This document shows, piece by piece, positions 1-11,560 of a stretch of DNA of 64,000 bases (positions within the stretch are counted from its first letter, which is position 1; each line of letters opens with the position of its first letter). The DNA is from Mesodorylaimus sp. YZB2_4 (Eukaryota > Nematoda > Enoplea > Dorylaimida > Dorylaimidae). The translations under genes and the position numbers were made by a program. The stretch is from NCBI GenBank assembly GCA_030248295.1, contig JASANH010001153.1, positions 1 to 64,000 on the forward strand, in the 5' to 3' direction. The notes below the pieces were generated by a model. That model was not told where the DNA came from. It saw only the letters and a program-made list of their open reading frames with translations, and searched no databases.

Positions 1-73
1 CGTTATTTTATTTTCTCTGTGTTCTGGAAGTACCTAAGTAATTTGCTGTCTGAATTTGTGCTTTCTATTTCAG

Positions 74-1213
74 TCATGAACATCCCATCGCGCGGATTCA
101 AAGCGATCGACGATTCTTATACGATTGAAAATTATAGCCGTAAGTTTGCAAAGAATAGGTTTTTATCTTTTTAAATTCCGCATTAATTCTGATGCCCTTA
201 TTTTCACCTTTTAGATGTCGTGTTTCCTCCCGGCACTGACCACAAACTTCCGTCTGTCCCGAAAATTCCTATTTTTACTGACGGTGAAATTCCCAAGAAG
301 ACTGGAAGACGATTAATCGAAATGCGAGGCCCTGAAATGGTGCAAACGGAATTAATTCATAAACAATACGGTGTCGTGGTGAGTGTCACGTGGATGAAGG
401 TTTTGATAACCTCTTCCTAGTCTGCTGTAAACTTACAGTACCAACTCGTTTCTTGTTTGTCAGGCCATTGACGGTGGCGAAATGAAATGGGATCATTTCG
501 AAGCGATTTCGAAAGCATCTGAATCAAGTGATTACGGAGGTCGGTGAAGATAATATGTTTGCTGTTTGGCGCGCCAGTTATCCTTGGCTTCTCTCGAACA
601 CCACGTTCGAAAGGCAAGAAACGAGGTGGCGGTAAAGCCAAGATTGCTTACTTTGTTTTTTCGATAAGGCATGGTCGCGTCATACTCGAACTAGGCGGAT
701 ATATTTCTGAAACTCTCGTAAGTTCTCAAGTTCCCGTCAAAGACGCATCTAGCCCCTTTGAAATATACATTTTCCAGAAGCAGAAATCTAAATGCAGCCT
801 TTGGCGGAGAATTTGCCCTTTTTGTAGACAAATTATCTCTTCTCCTGCATGCAAACCTTGCTCATGCATGCTGATGCTGTGACACCAGGAGCTAATACAT
901 TTTATACGTTATCTATCTCTGCAAGCAAAACAGCAACTTCTGCTCTCCTTGGTGAAGCAGATATCGCTTAATCGATTCGATCTGTGTCGCATTTTAGGCT
1001 TATCGCGCTTTGATCAAAATCGTCACCATGACGCCATTCAAAAGTCGAGTCGTGTCTTATGAGGGGCTGTTGAAGGACAAAGAGGAGGAGCAGCGAGCAG
1101 AGAAGGAGAATATGAACAAATTCACGTTTGACTATGTCATGAAGTGGAATATGCAGGATGTGGCTAGACATGTGAATCCGTACGATGACGTCTGGGGTGG
1201 TAAGCACAAATAG
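74..1213 (+). pseudogene. MRPL16: Mitochondrial ribosomal protein L16, frameshifted second copy
   Basis: Collinear with the intact copy on the other arm. Exons are at 74-139, 215-378, 464-717 and 998-1213; exon 1 would lie left of the window. Exon 4 is 254 nt instead of 252 because of two extra bases, one after EAI near 511 and one in the codons for WLPRTP near 593. These throw the rest of exon 4 and exon 5 out of frame. Exon 5 on its own is open and differs from the other arm at only two residues (KDKE for KEKE, DDVW for DYVW). Splice sites are preserved. It is either a recently broken duplicate or consensus error in an assembled palindrome; the sequence cannot separate these. Confidence 0.85.
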
Positions 1214-1309
1214 TGTTGGTGATACGATTGTGTATTGACTTATGGCTTATGACTCTACTTTCAATGAAGCAGTTACACTGCACTCAGGCATTGGAAGACA
1301 TGGAAAAGC

Positions 1310-1870
1310 AGAACATTAAAAACTAAAAAAACTACCAGAATAAGTATTGGTCTAGGAAGGGACAAACCAGGCAAAAAACCAATCGAAAATTTATAAAATC
1401 GTGTTTTTGATTGAAGAGAAAAAGATCCCAAGGCTGCTCTCGGCTATGCCCACTGGTAACTTGGTTCATAAGGTGACTGCAAAAAAATCAAACGACTGCG
1501 TGTAAGCGACTGCATGATCAGGAACCACAAGATGGTGAGGCTGGACTAATCTCTGGCTGTGACGACGACCAGAATCGACTTGTTTCTTGTATTAGTGGTG
1601 ATATTCCTGAATTCTATGAAGAAATTTAGAAAGCTGGATTAGCTTCAGTTGCTTACGACGGGTTTGAAGAGATTGCCAACCGAGTTTATTCAAAGCAGAT
1701 TCGTTAAGGATAGTCCAGTCATTGAGGCAGCATCGAGCGGCTAGCTTCTGAGCTCTTTCAAGTTCCAGAATATCCTTTCAAACAGAGATGGGTCCCAACA
1801 AACAGGCACCATACTCAAGCTTTGATCTTTGAGTTATCGATGCCCTATCCCATTTCTTTTCTTTGTTAGA
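1310..1870 (-). mobile_element. LINE reverse transcriptase C-terminal fragment, left-arm copy
   Basis: Reverse complement of the 12430-13000 fragment. It carries further small indels and is less open than the right-arm copy; for example the GAACC..CATCTCTG stretch around 1790 differs in length. No long ORF remains. Confidence 0.7.
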
Positions 1871-2769
1871 TTCGATTTGTTTTTTTGATTTGTGGAAACA
1901 GAAACACTGATAGAAAGCGCTTCTAGTAAAAGCTTACCTAATGCAGCTTGATTTCGGGTCTGTATAGTGCACTAAATAATTCCTAGGCATTTCTCTGGAA
2001 AGATATAGGTACATGGAAAGTCGGGTACGCAGCTGGTCTTCGTTCTTTCTTCGCCTGTACTTGATACAACTTCTCTATCAACAAAGACTGGCAGAAAGCC
2101 TGGTCGTGAGGCAAGGTCAGTCTGCACAGCACCTCTGCGCCTGAAACATCATCCCGAGGGGTTGACGTTTCCCAGCCAGGGGAGAATAGTCACTCTATCA
2201 TCACCTAGTCAAGTTGTCATTCTTTATGGAAGTGCCAACGCAAAGAATGGGCGTTAACCTGCAAACGTTGGAAAAGAAACTCAAAGAAATTCCAAGCTAT
2301 GTATACTGTAGCATCACTCGTGTCAGTATCGATACATATCCCACACATGATCGGTGATTCAGACGCATTTTTCTGTTTCAGTCATTGCAAGAATTTCTTT
2401 ATTTGCTGATCGTATAATTGTAGCAACGATCGCATTACACAACATAACTTTGCTAAGTAGGATTTACTTGTCTTTTTCTCTGAAGTTACCCTTCTTTGGC
2501 ATTGAACCTGTGCTCACTGTAACTTCCAACACCACAGGACTACAGTAATCATTATTCCGATTCAGGAGAGACAGTCGCGCATTTCACTGCGGACAATATT
2601 GACAGCTCCAACCCTGCATCCATTTTCGAACCTTTCGCGGCTGGCCATCCGTCAAGTTAATTATCTCATGAGCTTAATTAATTACGATCAATGTCTCGCG
2701 TCGACTCGCGTTGAGTGCGGTCGAAAGGATCCGGAAGTGGAGGGACTCGGAGGGCTCGAATGCTGCTGT
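1871..2769. other. Left-arm spacer without a recognisable gene
   Basis: Intergenic DNA between the LINE tail and the DEG/ENaC remnant; mirrored at about 11,560-12,430. At 2100-2220 a stretch (GGGGTTGACGTTTCCCAGCC) resembles one at 33,690-33,780, so a short interspersed repeat is likely. Otherwise nothing recognised. Confidence 0.5.
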
Positions 2770-4778
2770 CGAATGCTGCTTCCCAAACCTGGCTCAGAGC
2801 CCTGCAAGCCCGCGGGATCCTCGCTAGCTACACCCGATGAACCTATCGGTACCAATGGCAAGTATCCGAAGCAACAGCAAATGATGTCATAAATAGACTT
2901 ATTACCGTCAATAATGAGGTCGTTAACGATCTTGCTCCCCTGTCAAAGCACATCCGTCACCACTGATATTGCACCCTCGCCGACTGTACGTTTGCTTTCT
3001 CTGAAAAGCATTCGATTGGCGACAATGTCTGACAAGAAGGACCCGCAGCCTTCGACAAGAACAACCCAGCGTTGCACCGACCAAAACTCTAGGACCCCCT
3101 GACACGTGCCTGGGAGAATCTCGTCGAGAAAGTTAGCGTTGCTGGTTGGAAAGAAGCCCTGAGCGAACAGATACCGATCGTTCGTGCAACGTTTCGGCTC
3201 AGTTTGACTACCTTCTCATTTTTTTCGCTGTTTTACGTTTACAAAACCATTAGCAATTGGTTGCAGTCGGGATTCAAAGACGAAGTGGCTGATTTCGTAA
3301 ACTTGGAATCCTTGCTATTTTCAAATGTCACCATCTGCGTCCAACTCTATTTTAATCGGACTTTTGTAATGAACAATCTGACTGTACCAGACTCCGTCAT
3401 CGAGAGGAGTCACTTGACCCGTGACGAGTTTTTTACGCAGTTGGCCTTGTTCTTGTTTCCAATCATGCGCCCTCGAATCTTCCCTCGAAAATAACAGCTC
3501 GAATTTGCGCGAATTCTTCAAGCCAATCCGCAAGTGCGAGATTATTCTACATTTTCAAGCATGGCTTCTCTAAGCTGCAAAAAAATGTTCAAAAAATGTT
3601 GGTTTAACGGCGTTGAATTCAACTGCTGCGATCCGTCAATCGTTGTTTGAATCAACGGAAGAGGATGGCATATGCTACGTGTTCATGGTGAGTACTGATA
3701 CTGTCAAAGCGTGTAGTGCAAATCCTTTTCTCGTCATAGCTCAATTTGGACAGCGATAATGCATCGCCAAACGGCCGTACTTTCCATCAGTCCAGACCTG
3801 GTCCGAGTGGTGGTCTGATAGTCGAGGCGGTAGTGCCTCTCGAAGATTTCCCATGGTTAGAGGAGGTTGCCGACAACGGTTTCAGAGTTATCGTTGGTGC
3901 AGTGCCTTACAGCGCCACTCAGGCCCCAGTGACAGCCTCAGACAAGGCCCAAACTTTCATCAAGGTCACACCGATCTTGCACAAGTTGATAACCAACTGC
4001 GCTCAGCCTGGCCCCTTAGACACAAAAGGAAGCAAAGGGTTTATCATGATCCGCACGGCATCAGCTGCTCTGGGCGAAAGATTGCTGACATTACGTATGA
4101 ATACTTGGGTTGCAACCCTATTGGTTACTTGTATCACCCCAACGCCAGCAGTGTCTGCAGTCCGACAGTCATTTTGTCTTTGACTAGTGTGGTTGCTGCT
4201 CCTGATCTTGCCAAGTACTTGGGCTTGAGCGACAGTGATTATGAGAAGACGAAACAATTGGTACGCTTCACTTTTTATCGTTTTTTGTGGCAAGGGCTTT
4301 AAAAACATGTGACTACAAACACATGTACAGTAGGCTGTCTTGCTGCCCTGCTTCTTTGTAAGTGTACTGCACAGTGCATGTGAAACCTATGTATACTTTC
4401 AGAAGATGAAGCTCGCAAATGACATCGAAAGTCGCATACACAACTCACTTTCCGCCAGCCATAAGTGCCAATGTCACTGACAATACTGGACGTATTCAAG
4501 TATGGCCACTTTCTCCGACTTAAAAATTTGAAAAGGAGAAAAAGAATATTATGTACAGCAAGATGCACATGTATTACAGCGAGCTCAGTTATCGCCTGTA
4601 CGAGGAGACGAAAGAGGCGGATTCCTACCTCATGTTCTGCGAACTGGGCAATGTAGTGGGCCTCTATTGGGGCATGTCGGTCGTCAGTTTTTTTCATGTT
4701 ACGTTCTACTTAGCTGTTTATGGCTATAGGAGGCTCAGAGGGTGTGTAACGAAGACAGAAGTGACACCAATTAAATGA
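2770..4778 (+). pseudogene. DEG/ENaC-family sodium channel, broken copy (left arm)
   Basis: Pieces in order resemble a degenerin/epithelial Na+ channel subunit: two membrane spans around a large Cys-rich ectodomain. Exon from 3093 (after CTCTAG): a pre-TM1 segment, TM1 (TFSFFSLFYVYKTI) and the post-TM1 motif LESLLFSNVTIC. About 3500-3690: CKKMFKKCWFNG and DGICYVFM, the conserved C.fNG...G.CY.F block. About 3737-4260: SRPGPSGGLIV and then a Cys segment ending at donor 4260/4261. About 4392-4500: SHKCQCH...YSSMATFSDL. Final exon to 4778: MYYSEL, then FCELGNVVGLYWGMSVVSFF (TM2 with the family's GxxxGLxxGxS pattern). In-frame stops (TAA near 3492, TGA near 4478) and frame changes near 3640, 4000-4060 and 4530 break it. 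The right arm shares these, so decay predates the duplication or both arms share consensus errors. Confidence 0.72.
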
Positions 4779-5429
4779 ACACATCGATGACAGATGCTCT
4801 TGATGTTGTATTCGTCAGATTACTTGTATTAGTTATGTTGGAAACTTCTCAATTTAAACACAGCTCGTAGTGTCGTGCATGGTTTCGCCGTTTGGTTGAA
4901 GTGGCAGGTGACAGATACCTCTTGATGTTGTACTTATATTACCAGTCATATTATGAACGCAACTTAGCAATGCTAACTGTAAATTTTCTTTTTGGGGGCG
5001 ACCATACAAGGTGCGTGTCACACCAACTGCTGATCGCCTTCGGTCTAGCTGAACATGATCTCCAGCGGCGACTGTTCTCTCAGTCGGCATGATTCAGCGA
5101 GCGCCAGTCTTACACCTCTGGGCCAACAAAAGAAAATCACAGTCCGGAAGGATCAATTTGGGAGTCGGCTGCATGCCACGTACAGTATACACTATATGTT
5201 TGCACTGGACATACTATAGAGACATACTATAGAGTACACACACATACAATAGCTTACCAGCCTCATATTCGGCAGCTGCCTCGCAGACTTAAATCTTCAA
5301 TCTATCGAGACCCGGCGGAAGATTACTCATTAAAAAAAGAACAGGGTTAAAAATGTGAAGGTTTAAGCGATTTATAAGTTGGGTTTCATTTATTTATTGG
5401 AGCTTTGAAAGAGCAAGGCGATCATTAGC
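4779..5429. other. Left-arm spacer, no gene seen
   Basis: AT-rich intergenic DNA, mirrored at 8883-9532. It contains a short tandem of CATACTATAGAG near 5210-5235. Its longest ORF, 4892-5092, shows no family features. Confidence 0.5.
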
Positions 5430-6960
5430 TTATGCACTTAATACCCAATAATCAGAAGAATTAATACCCATTATACCTTCCGATGATGTAATATTTTTGG
5501 GGGAAGGAGATTTCGAAGCCCTTTAAGTTCAAGAGCGGATAACAAACTTTTTTTGGCTTGAATGACAGAATTTGCATAAATAATGGATGTTTTGGGATCC
5601 ATGTATCCAATTGAAGATGTGCCTCTTCTGTGAAGCTCAGGGATCCATTCGGTCATCGGTCTCCAATCTTGAGAACTGAACCGGTCGGGGCCGGCATCTT
5701 AAGAAACTGATCATTCGCGTTATAATTTGACTTTCATTAAGAAGTCGTCTAGCGATCAAAGTTAGCTCTGCGTGGGGAAGGACCATATCAATTTCTTGCA
5801 GTTCCTTGATGGTCTGGCACAGGGTGCTGAAGATATGATTGAGGGATTCCCGGAAAAGGCTATCGAGGCGTACTCATAGGGCTTGAAGACGCATGGCAAC
5901 TCCATCAGTGGCGTCGGTTTCTCGCTTCTCTCCCGCCCCATCGAGCTGGCTCCGTGATAAAGCTGTACTGCGCATTTTACTAAAGGGTACGCCTTGGTCA
6001 GTGAGAGTTCTGTCTCCCTCGCTTCGTCACGGTTTTCTGTCCTATTCCACGTAGAGCTATCTCCATGTCACTACTCAGAAACTGATTATTCCACATTTTC
6101 CCTTTAATCTCTTTCCAGAATATGTACTCGCAGCTAGCATTTTTGTTTGGGTTCCAAATCAACACCCCATGATCTGGCAAAGGACAGCTCCCTTTTCCGT
6201 AGGCACAGTCAATCACATTGCCCAGGTTGGACTCCAACTGACCTCTGGATGTCTGGAAGACCTTGCCTTGCAGGAGAAAACAATTGGTCGTTGTTGCGGT
6301 CATCCACTTGCAGCAATCCCAGGCTTGCCAAAGGTGTAGGGCGGCTGCACTCTATTTTCAGTAAATGATGCAATGTCCCCTCCCAAAAGAGGGCCTTCTG
6401 AACAGCGGCGGTCACGGATCATTGCTTTGCAGTCCACCTCGGAGACAGCTACCGACTCTTCTTTGGTCCGGTGGTCCCAGCCAGTTTTGGGAGACCTCGT
6501 CCAGGCTTCGCTGACAGTGGTGACTTTGGAACACTTATGCGCTGGACTTGGTGTGTTGGGCAATATTTTTCTTAAAAAGCCTTATGGTTGCCTGATGAAC
6601 TTTGTCGACCTTCTGGGTACGATTGAAACTGCAAGCGGCTATGGGACCCTAGTCGAACACCATTTTCGCGCTACCATCCTCGCAAATCATCAGTTTTGCG
6701 TCAGCATGAGGGAGCATCACAGCACTAAGGCAGCTCAACAGGAAAAAAAGAGACGGATGGAAGTTTTTTCGGATGAGCCTTGACAGAAGCGGAACCAATG
6801 GATCCACCTGGATCCACCAATGGATGGATGACTGGACATCAGCAGCAGTCAGGGGCCCATTATCAAAGCACGTCTTGTCTCTCAATTTTTGGATAAATCG
6901 CAGACACCATGCAGTTACTCTAAACAACTTCATCAAACTGGAAAATCGATTCTGATCAAT
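5430..6960 (-). mobile_element. Bel/Pao-like retroelement fragment with a glycoprotein (env-like) remnant
   Basis: On the minus strand, 6960 to about 6790 reads FRVTAWCLRFIQKLR and GPLTAADVQSSIHWW, which resembles the segment between RNase H and integrase in Bel/Pao polyproteins. It is followed by a hydrophobic signal-like stretch (LFFLLSCLSAVMLPHADA). Further on come Cys-containing blocks (6300-6563 and 5998-6303) and a C-terminal block (5471-5656). Their order resembles retroelement or negative-strand-virus-derived surface glycoproteins. The blocks lie in different frames separated by stops, so this is a dead copy. The part below about 6110 belongs to the palindrome arm; the upstream part is unique to the centre. 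The Bel/Pao call is moderate and the glycoprotein assignment weaker. Confidence 0.6.
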
Positions 6961-7118
6961 GCCCAATGGGCCAGTTTGCGCGTCCGAATTTTGGTCAGTA
7001 TTAAGCATAGAGGTTTTGAATAAAACGTTTTGGGTTCAGAGGAAATTTTCTCCAAAGTAGCTGTATCGATTTTAAACTGCTCAGCTTCTGGTGTCCGTGC
7101 TGAGGTGTTCAGGTGCTC

Positions 7119-7640
7119 CTAAAACTAGTCTTGCTCTATGCTCTTGCGTGTCATCATAATATGCAGAAATCCCACATTGCATTCTCAAATGTAAACGGCC
7201 TATTGGGCAAATTCGACGAAACAAACGTCTGTATATTTTCTGGAGAGTTTGATTTCTTCGGTGTAATTGAATCGAAAATAGATGCTACCACACTGGATGC
7301 AGACATTTCTATTCAAAATTATGTTCACTTCCGACGAGACCGTAAGAAAGCGGGTGGTGGCCTCATGTGAAATCGGATTATCCAGTGACAATACTCAAAT
7401 CTCACGCCGATATGGGTATTGATCAGCCTGATCTAGAAGTTCTGTCACTACGATCGGATCACAAGCTCTCATTCTCAGTCTGGTCTATATTCCGCACGAG
7501 TCTTCAGCTGCCGTAGATTCTCTTTCCACGTATATTTCTATGGCATTTAGAAATTCTGCTGGCCGAGTAGTCCTAATAGGCGACTTCAATGCGAACTTAT
7601 TCAAAACTCTCGTGCGGAAGCCAGAATGATCTTTTTTGAT
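7119..7640 (+). mobile_element. LINE endonuclease (APE-type) N-terminal fragment
   Basis: The plus strand reads HIAFSNVNGLLGKFDE, FDFFGVIESKIDATT, YVHFRRDRKKAGGGLM and, after stops and a frame change, RVVLIGDFNANLF. These are the consecutive motifs of the apurinic-like endonuclease domain at the start of non-LTR retrotransposon ORF2: N in the first strand, the catalytic E in xxExK, and GDFN. At least one stop follows at 7370 and the frame shifts before 7560. It lies wholly within the palindrome centre and has no mirror copy. Confidence 0.8.
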
Positions 7641-8205
7641 CGACGATTCTAGAAGATTTGTTGTCATCCTTCGTGTTGTATTCATATTTAGCCCTTTTAT
7701 GTGTTTATTGTGTTTGATAAACTTGTTAAGACGTTTTTGGTTTGCAATGCCGTTATTGAAGCATTTTTGTATATGTGAGAGAGAGGTGTTTAGGAGTCGG
7801 GTGGTTAATGTTTTTGGGTTTTGTTTTTTTATGGTGTGGGTGATGTTTTTGTGGTGTTAGGTTTTTTGTTATTGGGGGTTGTATGCCTGTGTTTTTTGGG
7901 TGTTGTTGTTGGTTATTCTTTTTTGGTTAGGTTTTTTGGGGTTTGCGGGTGGAGGGATGTTTAGGGATAGGTTGAGTGAAGAGGGGAGGAAAGTTTGAAA
8001 AGTAGGAAGTGAAAGTATGTAGGATGGAGTAAATGGTGGAGGAAAAGGAGCGGAGTTGAGGGTGAGTTGCGGTGTGGTTTTGGGGGTGATATTTATAATA
8101 GGCAGTCACTTTGATGGGATTTAATGGAAATTGTTTCTAGAAGTCTTAGACTGTCAGTGGGATGGATTGTTGATGTTGAAGGTTTAGATTGTGTTTTGGA
8201 AAAAT
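7640..8205. other. C-poor, G/T- and G/A-biased stretch at the palindrome centre
   Basis: The plus strand here is almost devoid of C for several hundred bases, first T/G-rich (7700-7930) and then G/A-rich (7930-8090). Nothing else in the window looks like this. It abuts the inner end of the right arm and has no left-arm counterpart. No gene is recognisable. Confidence 0.7.
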
Positions 8206-8209
8206 GTAG

Positions 8210-8882
8210 TGAGAATATTTGGAAGAGTAAGGTGGATATGTTTCTGAGTAGTGACATGGAGATAGCTCTGACGTGGATCAGGACAGCCTCGCATGCGAGG
8301 AGCGCTCTCACTCCAAGGCGTACCCTTTAGTAATGCCAGTCAGCTTTATCACGGAGCCAGCTCGATGGGGCGGGAGAGAGCGAGGCGCCATGTGGAGTGC
8401 ATGCGTCTTCAAGCCCTATGAGTCGCCTCGATAGCCTTTTCCGGGACCCTCAATATATCTTCAGCACCCTGTGCCAGACCATCAAGGAACTGCAAGAAAT
8501 TGATATGGTCCTTCCCCACGCAGAGCTAACTTTGATCGCTAGACGACTTCTTAATGAAAGTCAAATTATAACGCGAATGTATGGCCAGTTTCTTGAAGTA
8601 TGGCCGTGCGGCCCCGTGGACCGGTTCGAGTTCTGCAAGATTGGAGACCGATGCACCGAATGGATCCCTGTGAGCTTCACAGTAAGAGGCACATCTTCAA
8701 TTGGATACATGGATCCCAAAACATCCATTATTTATGCAAATTCTGTCATTCAAGCCAAAAAAAGTTTGTTATCCGCTCTTGAACTTAAAGGGCTTCGAAA
8801 TCTCCTTCCCCCAAAAATATTACATCATCGGAAGGTATTAATGGGTATTAATTCTTCTGATTATTGGGTATTAAGTGCATAA
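8210..8882 (+). mobile_element. Retroelement glycoprotein (env-like) C-terminal fragment, right arm
   Basis: Mirror of 5430-6110. Here one 161-codon frame (8397-8882) is open and covers the C-terminal block, including an RGTSSIGYMDPKTSIIYAN stretch. The left arm breaks this frame near 5650 and 5880. A preceding block around 8227-8270 (FLSSDMEIAL) is in another frame. There is no signal peptide, no upstream pol on this side and no LTR, so it is a truncated fossil. Confidence 0.55.
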
Positions 8883-9532
8883 GCTAATGATCGCCTTGCT
8901 CTTTCAAAGCTCCAATAAATAAATGAAACCCAACTTATAAATCGCTTAAACCTTCACATTTTTAACCCTGTTCTTTTTTTAATGAGTAATCTTCCGCCGG
9001 GTCTCGATAGATTGAAGATTTAAGTCTGCGAGGCAGCTGCCGAATATGAGGCTGGTAAGCTATTGTATGTGTGTGTACTCTATAGTATGTCTCTATAGTA
9101 TGTCCAGTGCAAACATATAGTGTATACTGTACGTGGCATGCAGCCGACTCCCAAATTGATCCTTCCGGACTGTGATTTTCTTTTGTTGGCCCAGAGGTGT
9201 AAGACTGGCGCTCGCTGAATCATGCCGACTGAGAGAACAGTCGCCGCTGGAGATCATGTTCAGCTAGACCGAAGGCGATCAGCAGTTGGTGTGACACGCA
9301 CCTTGTATGGTCGCCCCCAAAAAGAAAATTTACAGTTAGCATTGCTAAGTTGCGTTCATAATATGACTGGTAATATAAGTACAACATCAAGAGGTATCTG
9401 TCACCTGCCACTTCAACCAAACGGCAAACCATGCACGACACTACGAGCTGTGTTTAAATTGAGAAGTTTCCAACATAACTAATACAAGTAATCTGACGAA
9501 TACAACATCAAGAGCATCTGTCATCGATGTGT

Positions 9533-11560
9533 TCATTTAATTGGTGTCACTTCTGTCTTCGTTACACACCCTCTAGCCTCCTATAGCCATAAACAGCTAA
9601 GTAGAACGTAACATGAAAAAAACTGACGACCGACATGCCCCAATAGAGGCCCACTACATTGCCCAGTTCGCAAACATGAGGTAGGAATCCGCCTCTTTCG
9701 TCTCCTCGTACAGGCGATAACTGAGCTCGCTGTAATACATGTGCATCTTGCTGTACATAATATTCTTTTTCTCCTTTTCAAATTTTTAAGTCGGAGAAAG
9801 TGGCCATACTTGAATACGTCCAGTATTGTCAGTGACATTGGCACTTATGGCTGGCGGAAAGTGAGTTGTGTATGCGACTTTCGATGTCATTTGCGAGCTT
9901 CATCTTCTGAAAGTATACATAGGTTTCACATGCACTGTGCAGTACACTTACAAAGAAGCAGGGCAGCAAGACAGCCTACTGTACATGTGTTTGTAGTCAC
10001 ATGTTTTTAAAGCCCTTGCCACAAAAAACGATAAAAAGTGAAGCGTACCAATTGTTTCGTCTTCTCATAATCACTGTCGCTCAAGCCCAAGTACTTGGCA
10101 AGATCAGGAGCAGCAACCACACTAGTCAAAGACAAAATGACTGTCGGACTGCAGACACTGCTGGCGTTGGGGTGATACAAGTAACCAATAGGGTTGCAAC
10201 CCAAGTATTCATACGTAATGTCAGCAATCTTTCGCCCAGAGCAGCTGATGCCGTGCGGATCATGATAAACCCTTTGCTTCCTTTTGTGTCTAAGGGGCCA
10301 GGCTGAGCGCAGTTGGTTATCAACTTGTGCAAGATCGGTGTGACCTTGATGAAAGTTTGGGCCTTGTCTGAGGCTGTCACTGGGGCCTGAGTGGCGCTGT
10401 AAGGCACTGCACCAACGATAACTCTGAAACCGTTGTCGGCAACCTCCTCTAACCATGGGAAATCTTCGAGAGGCACTACCGCCTCGACTATCAGACCACC
10501 ACTCGGACCAGGTCTGGACTGATGGAAAGTACGGCCGTTTGGCGATGCATTATCGCTGTCCAAATTGAGCTATGACGAGAAAAGGATTTGCACTACACGC
10601 TTTGACAGTATCAGTACTCACCATGAACACGTAGCATATGCCATCCTCTTCCGTTGATTCAAACAACGATTGACGGATCGCAGCAGTTGAATTCAACGCC
10701 GTTAAACCAACATTTTTTGAACATTTTTTTGCAGCTTAGAGAAGCCATGCTTGAAAATGTAGAATAATCTCGCACTTGCGGATTGGCTTGAAGAATTCGC
10801 GCAAATTCGAGCTGTTATTTTCGAGGGAAGATTCGAGGGCGCATGATTGGAAACAAGAACAAGGCCAACTGCGTAAAAAACTCGTCACGGGTCAAGGACT
10901 CCTCTCGATGACGGAGTCTGGTACAGTCAGATTGTTCATTACAAAAGTCCGATTAAAATAGAGTTGGACGCAGATGGTGACATTTGAAAATAGCAAGGAT
11001 TCCAAGTTTACGAAATCAGCCACTTCGTCTTTGAATCCCGACTGCAACCAATTGCTAATGGTTTTGTAAACGTAAAACAGCGAAAAAAATGAGAAGGTAG
11101 TCAAACTGAGCCGAAACGTTGCACGAACGATCGGTATCTGTTCGCTCAGGGCTTCTTTCCAACCAGCAACGCTAACTTTCTCGACGAGATTCTCCCAGGC
11201 ACGTGTCAGGGGGTCCTAGAGTTTTGGTCGGTGCAACGCTGGGTTGTTCTTGTCGAAGGCTGCGGGTCCTTCTTGTCAGACATTGTCGCCAATCGAATGC
11301 TTTTCAGAGAAAGCAAACGTACAGTCGGCGAGGGTGCAATATCAGTGGTGACGGATGTGCTTTGACAGGGGAGCAAGATCGTTAACGACCTCATTATTGA
11401 CGGTAATAAGTCTATTTATGACATCATTTGCTGTTGCTTCGGATACTTACCTTGGTACCGATAGGTTCATCGGGTGTAGCTAGCGAGGATCCCGCGGGCT
11501 TGCAGGGCTCTGAGCCAGGTTTGAAAGCAGCATTCGACAGCAGCATTCGAGCCCTCCGAG
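9533..11560 (-). pseudogene. DEG/ENaC-family sodium channel, broken copy (right arm)
   Basis: Mirror of 2770-4778 with the same in-frame stops. It has an extra one-base deletion in the last exon (near 9673) that removes the TM2 reading frame kept in the left arm. Upstream, this arm keeps a better splice donor: the reading frame ending LATPDEPIGTK is followed by GTAAGT (near 11451). It joins in phase with the exon that starts opposite the CTCTAG acceptor (near 11219) and reads DPLTRAWENLVEKV. In the left arm that donor reads GCAAGT. The TAG before DPLTR is therefore an acceptor and not a stop. Confidence 0.7.

Larger units (their letters stand above)
1..6110 (+). repeat. Left arm of 14.3-kb inverted duplication
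   Basis: This segment reappears as reverse complement at about 8205-14302. Matching points include the L16 exons (74-139 with 14163-14228; 215-378 with 13924-14087), the DEG/ENaC exons and the glycoprotein fragment. Paired positions sum to about 14,303-14,311, so the axis lies near 7155. The arms are collinear and differ by scattered substitutions and single-base indels, a few percent at most by eye. The left arm starts at the window edge inside L16 intron 1, so the duplication may extend leftwards. The inner boundary, near 6100, lies inside a retroelement glycoprotein ORF. Confidence 0.95.

Noticed and set aside
4470-4490. TGA in the channel gene read as selenocysteine
   Set aside because: Other stops and frameshifts occur in the same gene and no SECIS-like structure was seen; decay is simpler.
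8124-8330. 68-codon frame in the C-poor centre
   Set aside because: Only its last part matches the glycoprotein block; the rest lies in biased sequence that opens frames by chance.
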